Positions 1-7,977 of a stretch of 35,200 nt of DNA are shown piece by piece (position 1 is the stretch's first letter; each line of letters starts with the position of its first letter). The stretch is taken from the NCBI GenBank assembly GCA_044326545.1, contig JBIRBM010000021.1, positions 1 through 35,200 of the forward strand. The letters run 5' to 3'. A program made the translations under genes and the position numbers. This DNA comes from JANWJE01 sp044326545. Its GTDB lineage: Bacteria > Chlamydiota > Chlamydiia > Chlamydiales > Parachlamydiaceae. A model generated the notes under the pieces. The model was given only the letters and a program-made list of their open reading frames with translations, ran no database searches and was not told the DNA's origin.

Positions 1-140
1 TTAGGAATTTTTGATATAGCCTATGCAGATTTTAGAAAGGGTGTCGAAATCAATAGCCTAAGCTATTGATGAGGCAGTCTTTCTAAAAGATGCTTAGAAT
101 AGGTCAAAATAGCCCTCATCAGATTTTGCGTAAGGTGAGT
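1..140. repeat. Fold-back (MITE-like) repeat, copy A, cut by the window edge
   Basis: The stretch matches the copies at 22240-22401 and 35061-35200 almost base for base. It ends in the shared terminus GCGTAAGGTGAGT, and its left terminus lies outside the window. A central palindrome around AATAGCCTAAGCTATT folds the whole unit into a long imperfect hairpin. It lies 29 bases beyond the stop codon of the minus-strand gene at 170-1135, so its hairpin could also end that transcript. No coding capacity was seen. Confidence 0.85.
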
Positions 141-169
141 TTTTAATGATAGCGAATGATGCAAGAAAT

Positions 170-1135
170 TTAATCGCGCTTAAAAAATAAGGAATTCATT
201 GGTACTTTACCATGAGGATCAAATGGGTTATTCAAATAATTATTTGGAAGATGATAAACCCATGTGGATTTCGGAGCTAATAGAGTCGATGTGGAAACAG
301 CCACAACATAGCGTGATTGAAAATTCAAAGGAACATTTTCAAAACAAAGTCCCATAGCAGCTCTTTCTCGAACTTTCCAGCCAATAAATTGACTCGTTTT
401 TATATCAAAAGATTTAGTTTTGATATACTCTTGCGCTAATTCGGTATCAAGAACATAACAAGCTGTATAAGGATTTGGAACATTTAATAAGTAAAAATTT
501 CCCCATAAAAGATGTGGCTGATGATTGATGTTAATTGGGGCGCCATTATCAGTATTAAAAAAATCTAGACCTCCTTCAATTTGTTCAACGCGTAAAAACG
601 ATGGAATAAGTCCTTCTGGCTTAAGAACTTCTCTTAGTTCTATAAAATAACAGAGATTGTCGAAATCGAATGTTATATCGTCTTCGAGATAAATAAAATG
701 AGTGTAAGAAGAGCGTTTGGCTAGGAATTGATGTGTGATAATTTCTTTGTGACACCATGTTAAATTAAAAGGATGCTCCAAATTTTCATAAGTCGAAATG
801 ATGCCCGTTTTCCCTGTTTCATCAAGTAAAGTGAGGTCTAAAAGTTTTTGAATAAGCTTAAGTTGGTCTTTATCAGATGTATTTGTAATAATAATAATCT
901 CAGCATCCGATAAAGTTAAAAGTGAGTATAAGACTTCTGCTAAATATTGAAAACGAGATCTGTCGAAATGAAATGTGATCGTTACAAGAGCTTTTGACGC
1001 TTTGGCTTTTTCAATTGTTTCCTTACATGGTTTGAAGCCTTCGTTTGCGACCGTTTTTACAGTAGCTCCACAAAAGAGTAAAGACATCATTAGGGTAAAG
1101 AGAGAGTGAGTTGCAAGATGGAGTAAAAATTTCAT
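170..1135 (-). CDS. Exported glycosyltransferase-like protein with LEDD motif
   Basis: This 321-residue protein begins with a signal peptide (residues 1-30, likely cleaved after TVA). The mature part resembles a GT-A type glycosyltransferase. A beta-strand-rich segment at 50-60 and 78-86 is followed by an acidic YLEDD motif at residues 149-153, the expected place for a metal and nucleotide-sugar site. No exact family is recognised. The start is the only one that keeps the signal peptide. A palindrome shared with the next gene sits 76 bases upstream. It is the first of eight neighbouring exported glycan-type enzymes. The acceptor and donor sugar cannot be told. If the protein is truly exported, it would meet its donor only outside the bacterial cytoplasm, which suggests action in the host. 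That is inference. Confidence 0.6.
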   Translation of the reverse strand: MKFLLHLATHSLFTLMMSLLFCGATVKTVANEGFKPCKETIEKAKASKALVTITFHFDRSRFQYLAEVLYSLLTLSDAEIIIITNTSDKDQLKLIQKLLDLTLLDETGKTGIISTYENLEHPFNLTWCHKEIITHQFLAKRSSYTHFIYLEDDITFDFDNLCYFIELREVLKPEGLIPSFLRVEQIEGGLDFFNTDNGAPININHQPHLLWGNFYLLNVPNPYTACYVLDTELAQEYIKTKSFDIKTSQFIGWKVRERAAMGLCFENVPLNFQSRYVVAVSTSTLLAPKSTWVYHLPNNYLNNPFDPHGKVPMNSLFFKRD

Positions 1136-1210
1136 AACGCTCTTTAAATGAACATAATAGAAAAAAAATAAGGTCTATTCGTTGGTTATTCAGCGCTAAT
1201 TCATTAGATT

Positions 1211-1255
1211 TATACCGAAACAACTTCAACATCCAAATTTTCAAATTGTTTCAGT
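1211..1255. repeat. Short palindrome upstream of the 170-1135 gene
   Basis: This sequence starts TATACCGAAACAAC and ends GTTTCAGTA, so its ends are inverted repeats. A close relative lies at 2289-2336. Both sit 50-76 bases upstream of minus-strand start codons, so each could be an operator, a 5' leader hairpin or a tiny mobile repeat. Confidence 0.55.
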
Positions 1256-1331
1256 AGATTGGATCAATTCATTTGCTTGCTTTGCAATCTTAAGGTGTCG
1301 AAAAAACAGATCATTTAAGAAGCGGTAAGTG

Positions 1332-1398
1332 ACTCACCTTTCTAAAATCTGCATAGGCTATATCAAAAATCGCTAACCAGATTTTGCGTAAGGTCAGT
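1332..1398. repeat. Half-length derivative of the fold-back repeat, copy B
   Basis: Read on the minus strand, this is the left arm of copy C (terminus, then the segment through CTATGCAGATTTTAGAAA) joined directly to a GGTGAGT end. The centre and most of the other arm are deleted. The flanks TAAGTGA (1326-1332) and TAAGTTA (1398-1404) differ by one base and may be a decayed target duplication. It lies 26 bases past the stop of the minus-strand gene at 1424-2239. Confidence 0.7.
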
Positions 1399-1423
1399 AA
1401 GTTAGCAAAAAACTTGATGAAAT

Positions 1424-2239
1424 TCAATCTAAATCAAAATAAAACATCATAAACAATTCTCTTTGGATGGCAACTTCTAATGTTGCTCTGAGATTTTCTG
1501 GATGCTTTGTTCGGATGTGAAAAGTATCGGAGGGAATATCATCTTTGTGCTGTAACCACATGTCTGTATTGAGAAAATCAACTCTAGGAGCATTAATTGC
1601 TTTAATTCCATTTGATTTCATGAATTTTCCAATTGCAACATCATCGTAATCTGATGAATTGAATAGACATGATTTATTTTCGAGCATCAGTTCAACGACG
1701 TCTTTAGAGAAGATTATTCCAGCACCAGAACAAATATTCCAATCAAATAAAAGTGATCCACAATAACACTTTTGCAATGGCAAGGTTTCCAAAAAATCTA
1801 ATAGTCTTGGAATGATGTAGAATGAAGATAAATTGGTTTTAATGATGAAATCAAATTCGTCAATTTTTGGTAAGAATGCCTCCATTGTTAAAAGTGTTTT
1901 TTGCATGATACCTGGGATGATACATTCATTACACTTGGTTAAGATGATATCCTCCTTAATCTCAAAACTACCTGTTAACGTTGGATCTGCCTCGATGAAA
2001 TAGGCTTCTACGCAATCTGGAAAGGTGTGCATATAGCCTCTCCAAATATTGCGCAATTCTGCATAAACAGGCAAATCATTTGATGAGGTTACTAAAATAA
2101 GAACTTTAGGTTTAAGACATTTAGAAGAAAGTTTAGAAGAACCTTCGTTTGAGTGCAAAACAGAGTAATATGAGGATAAAATAATGGATAACATTAAAAA
2201 AAGGAAAATTTTTTTGAGGCTGCTTCTGTAATGAATCAT
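1424..2239 (-). CDS. Exported GT31-like glycosyltransferase with NLSS in place of the DxD
   Basis: This 271-residue protein has a signal peptide or anchor at residues 8-30. Its body follows the layout of galactosyltransferase/fringe-like family 31: VLILVTSSND (46-55), an RNIWRGYM segment (63-70) like the usual R.tW, FIIKTNLSSF (131-140) where family members normally read KtDDD, SGAGIIFSKD (171-180), and DYDDVAIGKF (197-206) like the usual EDV.iG. Replacement of the metal-binding DDD by NLS means either metal-free chemistry or a different acidic ligand. I recall related TNLSSF motifs from viral and pelagic sequences, from memory only. The gene points the same way as 170-1135 and shares an upstream palindrome with it. 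The substrate is unknown. Confidence 0.65.
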   Translation of the reverse strand: MIHYRSSLKKIFLFLMLSIILSSYYSVLHSNEGSSKLSSKCLKPKVLILVTSSNDLPVYAELRNIWRGYMHTFPDCVEAYFIEADPTLTGSFEIKEDIILTKCNECIIPGIMQKTLLTMEAFLPKIDEFDFIIKTNLSSFYIIPRLLDFLETLPLQKCYCGSLLFDWNICSGAGIIFSKDVVELMLENKSCLFNSSDYDDVAIGKFMKSNGIKAINAPRVDFLNTDMWLQHKDDIPSDTFHIRTKHPENLRATLEVAIQRELFMMFYFDLD

Positions 2240-2288
2240 TTTTCAGTCCTAGCTATTTGAGGAAATATCATGAGTTAATTGATCAGAC

Positions 2289-2336
2289 TATACCGAAACG
2301 ACCTCAAAATCCAAATTTTCAAGTTGTTTCGGTATA
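2289..2336. repeat. Short palindrome upstream of the 1424-2239 gene
   Basis: The ends TATACCGAAACGAC and GTTGTTTCGGTATA form a near-perfect inverted repeat of about 13 bases. A diverged relative is at 1211-1255. It lies 50 bases upstream of the minus-strand start codon at 2239. It could form a leader hairpin or bind a regulator, and it could equally be a small dispersed repeat. Confidence 0.6.
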
Positions 2337-2606
2337 AAAAAGGTTAAAAAGCAAAACAGCTTATGCTCAGTGTAAAGGAGGATTAGGGCATAACATTAGG
2401 GTGTGTTTTCTGGCATTATGTTCATCTCAAGGTTATTTTTAAATCATTACTTAATCTTGATCGCGCAGTTTGATCGATTGGCCAAGGATTTGAATTCCTC
2501 AATTCTTTAACCACTAGTTGATGGTGTCGTCAAAATTAAGTTGCTAATTTATGAAAAAAATTCTAGCTTATTCTGCTATATAGATTTTTAATACATTGGA
2601 GGATTT
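2337..2606. other. Intergenic region between divergent genes
   Basis: This gap separates the minus-strand gene at 1424-2239 from the plus-strand gene at 2607. It is strongly AT-rich. Apart from the palindrome at its left edge and the ribosome binding site GGAGG at 2598-2602, no feature can be supported. Promoters for both directions must lie here, but none stands out. Confidence 0.4.
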
Positions 2607-3374
2607 ATGGAAAGATCAAAGATCAGATTTAGTTTTTGGAAAAATTTATTTTTCTTTGCTTACTTATTTATTTTTTCCGGAGTTGTCCAATCAATTTTTC
2701 CTTTTCATTTGCAAGCTTTAACAGTCGAAAAAGGCGAAAAGAAATTAGAGGCTATTCATTCGAAATTAGATTTAAGATATGGGACCTTCAAAGATGAGTA
2801 TCCCGAGCAACTAATGGCAGCAATGTTTATTGGCCGAAACGCAAAAGTGTTGGAATTAGGAGGAAATATTGGACGAAATAGCTGTGTAATTGCTTCTATA
2901 TTAAAAAACTCCAAAAATTTAGTTGTATCAGAGCCTTGTTTGCAATATGCAGAACAACTGCAAGAAAACCGAGATTTAAATGAATTGGAATTTCAAATTG
3001 AACGTAGTGCCGTCTCTAAAGTGAACTTAATGCAATCTGGTTGGACAACAATTCCAAGTCATGAACTCCTCCCAGGGTATACATTAGTGGAAGTTATTTC
3101 ATTTAAGAAATTGCAAAAGAAATATAATATCGTGTTCGACACCTTAGTTGTTGATTGCGAAGGCGCATTGTATCAAATGTTGTACGATGATCCTAGTATC
3201 TTAAAGAATATTGATTTGGTCATTATTGAAAATGATTTTCTAGATATTGTGAAGTTTAACTTTGTTAAGGAAAAATTCCAACAAAATGGACTTCAAGTTG
3301 TCTATAGCCAAGCAGGCGGATGGGGGCCATGTTATGATTTTTTTTATCAGGTATGGAAAAAATCCAAATCATAA
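2607..3374 (+). CDS. Exported FkbM-type SAM-dependent methyltransferase
   Basis: This 255-residue protein has an N-terminal hydrophobic segment (residues 10-37, possible cleavage after LQA). It is followed by a class I methyltransferase fold of the FkbM family, which usually O-methylates sugars or polyketides. SAM motif I reads LELGGNIG (82-89). The family signature FDTLVVDCEGALY spans 177-189, and IIEND follows at 206-210. The start is set by GGAGG four bases upstream. An export signal is unusual because SAM is a cytoplasmic cofactor. The spacing of GWTTIP (145-150), the DCEG signature and IIEND is the pattern I remember from giant-virus and phage FkbM proteins, though this needs a search. 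The protein probably modifies glycans made by the neighbouring transferases. Confidence 0.8.
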   Translation: MERSKIRFSFWKNLFFFAYLFIFSGVVQSIFPFHLQALTVEKGEKKLEAIHSKLDLRYGTFKDEYPEQLMAAMFIGRNAKVLELGGNIGRNSCVIASILKNSKNLVVSEPCLQYAEQLQENRDLNELEFQIERSAVSKVNLMQSGWTTIPSHELLPGYTLVEVISFKKLQKKYNIVFDTLVVDCEGALYQMLYDDPSILKNIDLVIIENDFLDIVKFNFVKEKFQQNGLQVVYSQAGGWGPCYDFFYQVWKKSKS

Positions 3375-3458
3375 ATAAATGCTAGTGCGTCATTTCACGC
3401 GGTTATGGCTTTTAGATTGATACATATCTACTTTTGCAAAAAACAATAAGATGATCAT

Positions 3459-4340
3459 ATGAGGCTCCTTTTTTTTTCTCTTTTATCCTTTTTAATCTTT
3501 AACATGAACCTGGAAGGGAGACAATCTAGCTATCCTTATATTTCCGGAGATTCTTTTAGGTCATTTTGCGACTATGTGTATGACGAAAAAGATCAAAATA
3601 TCAAGCCTTATGATGTCGTCTATGGAGATGTGATTTTTGTAAAAACTGATTATCTCTGCGATTTTTTTACTTCTGTACATCCCAAAATTGTGAATCCATA
3701 TATTCTTATCACACATAATTCAGATCTCTGTATCCCTCAAAAATTTTCTTATCTGTTGGATGATCCAAAAATTATCGCATGGCTTGGCCAAAATGTGAAA
3801 GATTATAAGCACGAAAAGCTTCATCCTTTACCCATTGGGATTGCCAACCCTTATTGGCCTCACGGTGATATTGCCATTTTTAAAGAAGTTCAGAAAATGA
3901 CATTTTCTAGAAGTATCCCGGTTTATATGAATTTTTCTTGTTCCACAAATCCCCTTGTTCGAACACCTATTTTTACTCAATTTAGCATTAAACCTTTTTG
4001 TTTTCATAGTCAGCCAAAAGACTTGAGGTCTTATTTAATAGATGTGTCTAGGAGTTTATATGTCTTGAGTCCTGAAGGAAATGGCCCTGATTGCCATCGG
4101 ACTTGGGAAGCGTTGCTGATGGGAGCTATTCCGATCTTGACTCATTCATCCCTTGATCCTCTTTTTGAAGATTTACCTGTTATCTTGGTAGATGATTGGA
4201 ATGAGGTCACAATTGATTTTCTCAATTCAAAGTGGGAGGAAATGCTTTACACTTCCTTTAATCTAGAAAAATTGTATGCAGACTATTGGTTCGATTTTAT
4301 TCATTCGTTTCGCTCAAAGAGAGAAGCTGCTGCTTTATAA
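3459..4340 (+). CDS. Exported exostosin-like (GT47-type) glycosyltransferase
   Basis: This 293-residue protein has a short signal peptide (residues 1-20, cleavage near LEG). Its C-terminal half carries the exostosin/GT47-like signature: YVLSPEGNGPDCHRTWEALL (201-220), then MGAIPILTHSSLDPLF and LPVILVDDW (239-247). Upstream, PYILITHNSDL (80-90) and KLHPLPIGIANP (120-131) match the donor-domain entry of the same GT-B-like family. No strong ribosome binding site is seen before the ATG, but a later start would lose the signal. It follows the FkbM gene in the same direction after 84 bases and is probably co-transcribed. Eukaryotic exostosins build heparan-type chains; the bacterial and viral relatives have mostly unknown sugars. 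Confidence 0.75.
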   Translation: MRLLFFSLLSFLIFNMNLEGRQSSYPYISGDSFRSFCDYVYDEKDQNIKPYDVVYGDVIFVKTDYLCDFFTSVHPKIVNPYILITHNSDLCIPQKFSYLLDDPKIIAWLGQNVKDYKHEKLHPLPIGIANPYWPHGDIAIFKEVQKMTFSRSIPVYMNFSCSTNPLVRTPIFTQFSIKPFCFHSQPKDLRSYLIDVSRSLYVLSPEGNGPDCHRTWEALLMGAIPILTHSSLDPLFEDLPVILVDDWNEVTIDFLNSKWEEMLYTSFNLEKLYADYWFDFIHSFRSKREAAAL

Positions 4341-4712
4341 AAAATAAAATTTGAATATGCAACATTTCTTGAAAAAAAATCGATTTATTGTGCTATTACA
4401 TTGTTCCAATTTTTCGTTAACCACCTTAGAAGATATCCTAAAGCTGAAAGTCATTTGATTTAAGTGAATTTTTGACTCCATTTGCAAAAAATCAAGGCCT
4501 GTTTCAGCTACGTGAAAGATCCAAGATTGAATGAGCCTAAATAAGTCCATCTTATTAAGATGAAATCGTTTACGATTATTCAATCCTGAGGCTTTGACGC
4601 GCTCAAATAGGCCTTGATTTCTTACAAATGGTATTAACTCTTGATCAGAGTGACCGGGTTTTAGCAAATAAATCATCGGATCAAAAATTTTGAACAGGTT
4701 CTTACCTAGCAA
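4335..4712 (-). pseudogene. 125-codon reading frame partly made of repeat DNA, possible transposase remnant
   Basis: The first 20 or so codons are the translation of a dispersed intergenic repeat (4654-4704). The rest (RVKASGLNNRKRF, then MDLFRLIQSWIFHVAETG) looks protein-like but matches no family I can name with confidence. Its end overlaps the 3' end of the gene at 3459-4340 by six bases. There is no signal peptide and no good ribosome binding site. It may be the start of a decayed transposase whose element supplied the repeat, or a chance frame. Confidence 0.25.
4654..4704. repeat. Dispersed intergenic repeat family 2, partial copy
   Basis: CCGGGTTTTAGCAAATAA through AACAGGTTCTTA matches 31050-31099 with few differences. 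The second copy is one arm of a large inverted repeat, so the copy here is a single arm. Confidence 0.65.
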
Positions 4713-4750
4713 ACCTTTTTGGTTTCTTTATTGCTAAATTTTCATAGCAT

Positions 4751-5758
4751 CTATTCGAAAGAAGATGAAGCGAAGGGTTTTAAATTTTTTGAGTGAATAT
4801 GTAAATTATTAATTCTTAAATACTTATCTTTGTATTTAATAAAAGGCACCCTTCTTCCTTGTAAATCTATCACCCATTTGTAGTTTAGGTAAGAGGGGTT
4901 GAAAATACAACTCTCATTTATGAATCCGGGTTCTGATTGACCGTGAATAGGGTCTATCCCCCCTAAATATTGCCCAAGTGCGGCTGCATCAAAAATTGAA
5001 TTAAATTGATTAATATTGAGAAAATATTTTGAAGGATCCAATGGGATTTGATTGGTCATGCTTTTTAAAGGATGTTCTAAAGCATATTCTTCAAAAATAA
5101 TAGGGAGATTTTTTGCAAATACATGGCCTATTAGACTTTTAAATGAGCCAAGGATTTGCATGTCATTTTGATTTTTTGAGGCATTTTCAGCAAAGAAAAA
5201 AGCTAATTGAGTGATGATTTCTTTATCTGCGATATAAACAAAACCCGGGATACATACCTGGTCGTTATGCATTGTCAGACCCAATCCCGGATAATCGTTT
5301 TCAAAGACACTTAAGATGTCATTGAGATTTGCATATAACATATTATCGTGTTCAAGATGGAAAATATTCGTGAGGTCATACTGTAAGATTAAATCTTGTA
5401 AATATAGAAATCTCTCACTTGTATAAAGCCAAAAACCATTGTGCCATTTGTTGTCCAGGCCTGATAATTGCCTAAATTTTTTGTGTTCCTCTGTTTGAAC
5501 CAAAGACTCAAGCGCGATAAATGTGACATTAGATTGAGCACATGCGAGGCTGATATCTTTCATCGCTTCTTGATTTCCAGCTAAAATAATCGGACAATCT
5601 TGATTAAATAATCTGGCTTGTGCAAGCGCGATGGGGACATGAGGTGGAATTGTTTTCCCAATATGGATGAAAATAATCGAATAATCAGATTTGGCTGAGG
5701 CAATATTAAAGAAAACTGTAAAAACAAAAAAAAAGAAAAAATAAATGATTTTTTTCAT
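4751..5758 (-). CDS. Exported glycosyltransferase-like protein with EHD motif
   Basis: This 335-residue protein has a textbook signal peptide (MKK, a phenylalanine-rich core, cleavage after ASA at residue 22). The mature protein starts with a GT-A-like strand, SIIFIHIGKTIPPH. FHLEHDNMLYANLNDIL follows, with the acidic EHD at 136-138 in the position of a DxD motif. GLGLTMHND and a later segment with NINQFNSIFDAAALGQYLGG suggest acceptor or donor contacts. The family is not recognised with confidence. It faces the same way as the two downstream minus-strand transferases and lies 33 bases from the next. Mature catalytic domains without further membrane spans fit a soluble exported enzyme. Confidence 0.55.
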   Translation of the reverse strand: MKKIIYFFFFFVFTVFFNIASAKSDYSIIFIHIGKTIPPHVPIALAQARLFNQDCPIILAGNQEAMKDISLACAQSNVTFIALESLVQTEEHKKFRQLSGLDNKWHNGFWLYTSERFLYLQDLILQYDLTNIFHLEHDNMLYANLNDILSVFENDYPGLGLTMHNDQVCIPGFVYIADKEIITQLAFFFAENASKNQNDMQILGSFKSLIGHVFAKNLPIIFEEYALEHPLKSMTNQIPLDPSKYFLNINQFNSIFDAAALGQYLGGIDPIHGQSEPGFINESCIFNPSYLNYKWVIDLQGRRVPFIKYKDKYLRINNLHIHSKNLKPFASSSFE

Positions 5759-5791
5759 AAGTGTACCTTCAATTTTATTAAGTAACGATTG

Positions 5792-6676
5792 TCAGTTTCT
5801 CAAATAGGCGTGGTAGGATATGTAGTCGAAATCAATGTTTTCATCTTGTTTGATAAGATGAATTGCGCTCGAATTTTTCCATTTCAATTGTCGTATCTTT
5901 ACTTGGTTTGTTTGTGAAAATGCAAAATTAAAGTAGATTTCATACTCTGATGCCCCTGATTTGTTTATATCCTGTGGATTTACGCATAAGCAAAAGGCCT
6001 CCCAGAACTTTAACTGATGAAGTGTTTCCACTTTGGAAAACAGATCTTCTAATATGGCTTTTTGGAAAAGCATGTGATGACAAATTCCCGAGTTGTTAGA
6101 GTAAAGTTTTTTTATTCCGGGAAGGAGTTTCTGAGCATGATTGAAATAGGGTTGGTGAAATTCAGTTCCTGTAGCATAAAGTCCCTTATTATCAGAAGAA
6201 ATGAAATCAATGGATCTAAAAAAAACTGTGTCCGAATCCAAAATCAAGACATTAGAAGAAATGTTTGGAATGACAAAAGGTGAGTACAATTTTAGGAGTT
6301 GTTGATAATACCAACCAACTCTTGAATTTGGGCTGTTTAAATAGTCTTGAGTCTCTTCCAAGTCAAATTGATTTAAGTAAAAAGCAATTTGATATTTATC
6401 AAACGGATAATTTGCTTCATCGAACCACTCAGCATTATTCGTCATTTTTTTATTTGATACAACGATGACACGTCCTAAGTTTTTGCAATTTTTTTTTATC
6501 CCTTCTATGCAAGATTCAAGCGTTTCAAAATCTTTTTCAACAGCTGGAATGACAACATCAATTGGCTCATTTGTGAGGGAATAAATAATTTTTTCGTTTT
6601 CTTCCATGCACATAATGCTTAGCGGAAATATTGAATTCAAAAATATGAGGATATGAATGAGAGACTTGATGATCAT
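5792..6676 (-). CDS. Exported DUF6492-like glycosyltransferase with DSD motif
   Basis: This 294-residue protein has a hydrophobic N-terminus (residues 4-23). IDVVIPAVEKDFETLESCI (39-57) opens a GT-A fold. RVGWYYQQLLKLYSPFVI (119-136) and VLILDSDTVFF (143-153) follow, with DSD at 147-149 the likely metal site. This combination is typical of the DUF6492 group of glycosyltransferase-like proteins. A Cys at residue 23 follows SIM, which is a poor lipobox, so a lipoprotein is unlikely. The gene is the middle of three minus-strand transferases. Donor and acceptor are unknown. Confidence 0.65.
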   Translation of the reverse strand: MIIKSLIHILIFLNSIFPLSIMCMEENEKIIYSLTNEPIDVVIPAVEKDFETLESCIEGIKKNCKNLGRVIVVSNKKMTNNAEWFDEANYPFDKYQIAFYLNQFDLEETQDYLNSPNSRVGWYYQQLLKLYSPFVIPNISSNVLILDSDTVFFRSIDFISSDNKGLYATGTEFHQPYFNHAQKLLPGIKKLYSNNSGICHHMLFQKAILEDLFSKVETLHQLKFWEAFCLCVNPQDINKSGASEYEIYFNFAFSQTNQVKIRQLKWKNSSAIHLIKQDENIDFDYISYHAYLRN

Positions 6677-6862
6677 AAGAGAGTTTGCCTTGTAGAATAA
6701 GGGTCTTTGGGAATTGTCTGATTACACTTAAGCTATAAGTTGAGTAAAAGTCCCTTCGTGTTATTGAAGTAAAAAATCAGAAAAAATGGTTTCTAAATTC
6801 AGTTCTTATTGTCGATCATGTGTTTTTGTTGTGGTTTTTATATTTGAATTAAATTATCTATT

Positions 6863-7822
6863 TTATTTCATTTTATTTAACAACCGATCATAAAGCACTT
6901 CATCAATTTTAACATTAATTTCATCAATAATCACTTTGGTCGTTCCGTTGGCTTCGTAGATGCTTGCATGCTCAGGCGTTACAACAATGGCGTAATCGTG
7001 TAAAAGCTCAGGAATAATACTAAAATTAGAATAGGGACGGATGAGCACATCATAATGAAATAAGGAAAAAAAATCCTCTAAAACATTAATTTTATCATGA
7101 TTTTGTTCTGTCCGATAATTGATTTCGATTGGATGATTTTTTGGAAGGGTTTCACGAATAATATTAGCAATATTTTCAGGAGAACAAGCATCAGTAAAAA
7201 TGTAAAAATAGAGAGTTTGTTCGTCAAAAAAATTCATCACTTCAGTTATAGCTTCACTATAGAAATTTAATGGAGGTCTTTTAAGGGGAGCATCGAATTG
7301 TAGTTGCGAGGTGTCAAAATTACCACCTTCTCTAACATGAATGGCAATACTGACACAATTTTTTGGAGGCAAAGTTAATGTGAGCTCAGACTTTGGAGCA
7401 ATGAACTCTAATGCAATTTTCCGAAAAGTTGGGGATTTCCAATCTACTTGAAATAGATGAAGCCCGCTCCAGAATGGATCTTGATATTCCCATGTTGATT
7501 CTGGAAAATAAGGAACCACATAGCTTGTCTCTTCTTGAAAATCAGGGAAGTGATATTTTCGACCAAGAGTCAGAACATTTTTTGGATAAGGGACACTACC
7601 ATAGATGATTTCTCTGTCGTAAAGAACAAGATCTTGTGCATATGGAAATATTTTTATGTGTAAAGGGATCTCTGTGGAATAGGATAGCCATTTAGCATGT
7701 AAGTAGCTTAATAAGTTATCTCCAAATCTTCCCCCAGAAAGATTATAGGTAATGATTGAATCCGCCAATACATTTTGAGACTGGATGATCAGAGTAAAAA
7801 ATAAGAGAGTAAAACGATACAT
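6863..7822 (-). CDS. Exported fucosyltransferase-like (GT11-like) protein
   Basis: This 319-residue protein has a signal peptide (residues 1-20, cleavage after VLA). The mature N-terminus, YNLSGGRFGDNLLSYLHAKW (26-45), mirrors the GG.GNQ...Y..A entry of alpha-1,2-fucosyltransferases. SIAIHVREGG (158-167) corresponds to their HxRxGD donor-binding motif, with Glu-Gly-Gly in place of Arg-Gly-Asp. The C-terminal part has the expected alternating pattern and ends in an ELLHDYAIVVTPEHAS segment. These features fit a GDP-sugar-using GT-B enzyme. It is transcribed away from the methyltransferase at 8444, with a repeat-filled gap between them. GDP-fucose would not be available in the bacterial periplasm. 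Confidence 0.6.
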   Translation of the reverse strand: MYRFTLLFFTLIIQSQNVLADSIITYNLSGGRFGDNLLSYLHAKWLSYSTEIPLHIKIFPYAQDLVLYDREIIYGSVPYPKNVLTLGRKYHFPDFQEETSYVVPYFPESTWEYQDPFWSGLHLFQVDWKSPTFRKIALEFIAPKSELTLTLPPKNCVSIAIHVREGGNFDTSQLQFDAPLKRPPLNFYSEAITEVMNFFDEQTLYFYIFTDACSPENIANIIRETLPKNHPIEINYRTEQNHDKINVLEDFFSLFHYDVLIRPYSNFSIIPELLHDYAIVVTPEHASIYEANGTTKVIIDEINVKIDEVLYDRLLNKMK

Positions 7823-7880
7823 AAATCAACTCTAGTACGTTGTTTCATTTAAATTGATTAGAGTTGGGCGAAAACTTCGG

Positions 7881-7934
7881 CGGTTAAACGATCGAAAAAG
7901 AAGATATTGTCCCCTTTTTTTCGATCGTTTAACC
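7881..7934. repeat. Long perfect hairpin upstream of the 6863-7822 gene
   Basis: CGGTTAAACGATCGAAAAA (7881-7899) is exactly complementary to 7916-7934, with a 16-base loop. The arms of 19 bases are unmistakable. It joins directly to a second hairpin at 7933-7970. The pair looks like part of a fold-back element that carries the GCGTAAGG-type end at 7971-7985. Confidence 0.75.
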
Positions 7935-7970
7935 GAGAGGGCTTTGGCTTAGCCCAAATAGCCCTCTCGG
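7933..7970. repeat. Second hairpin of the compound fold-back element
   Basis: CCGAGAGGGCT (7933-7943) pairs with AGCCCTCTCGG (7960-7970), and the inside GGCTTAGCC adds more pairing. The same GGCTAAGCC core recurs near 31113-31142. It is followed by GTGCGTAAGGGGAGTTA, a variant of the terminus shared by the repeats elsewhere in the window. Confidence 0.65.
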
Positions 7971-7977
7971 TGCGTAA

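Noticed and set aside
1023..1244. 73-codon minus-strand frame overlapping the start of the 170-1135 gene
   Set aside because: It overlaps a better-supported gene and its signal peptide, has no family resemblance, and contains palindrome DNA.
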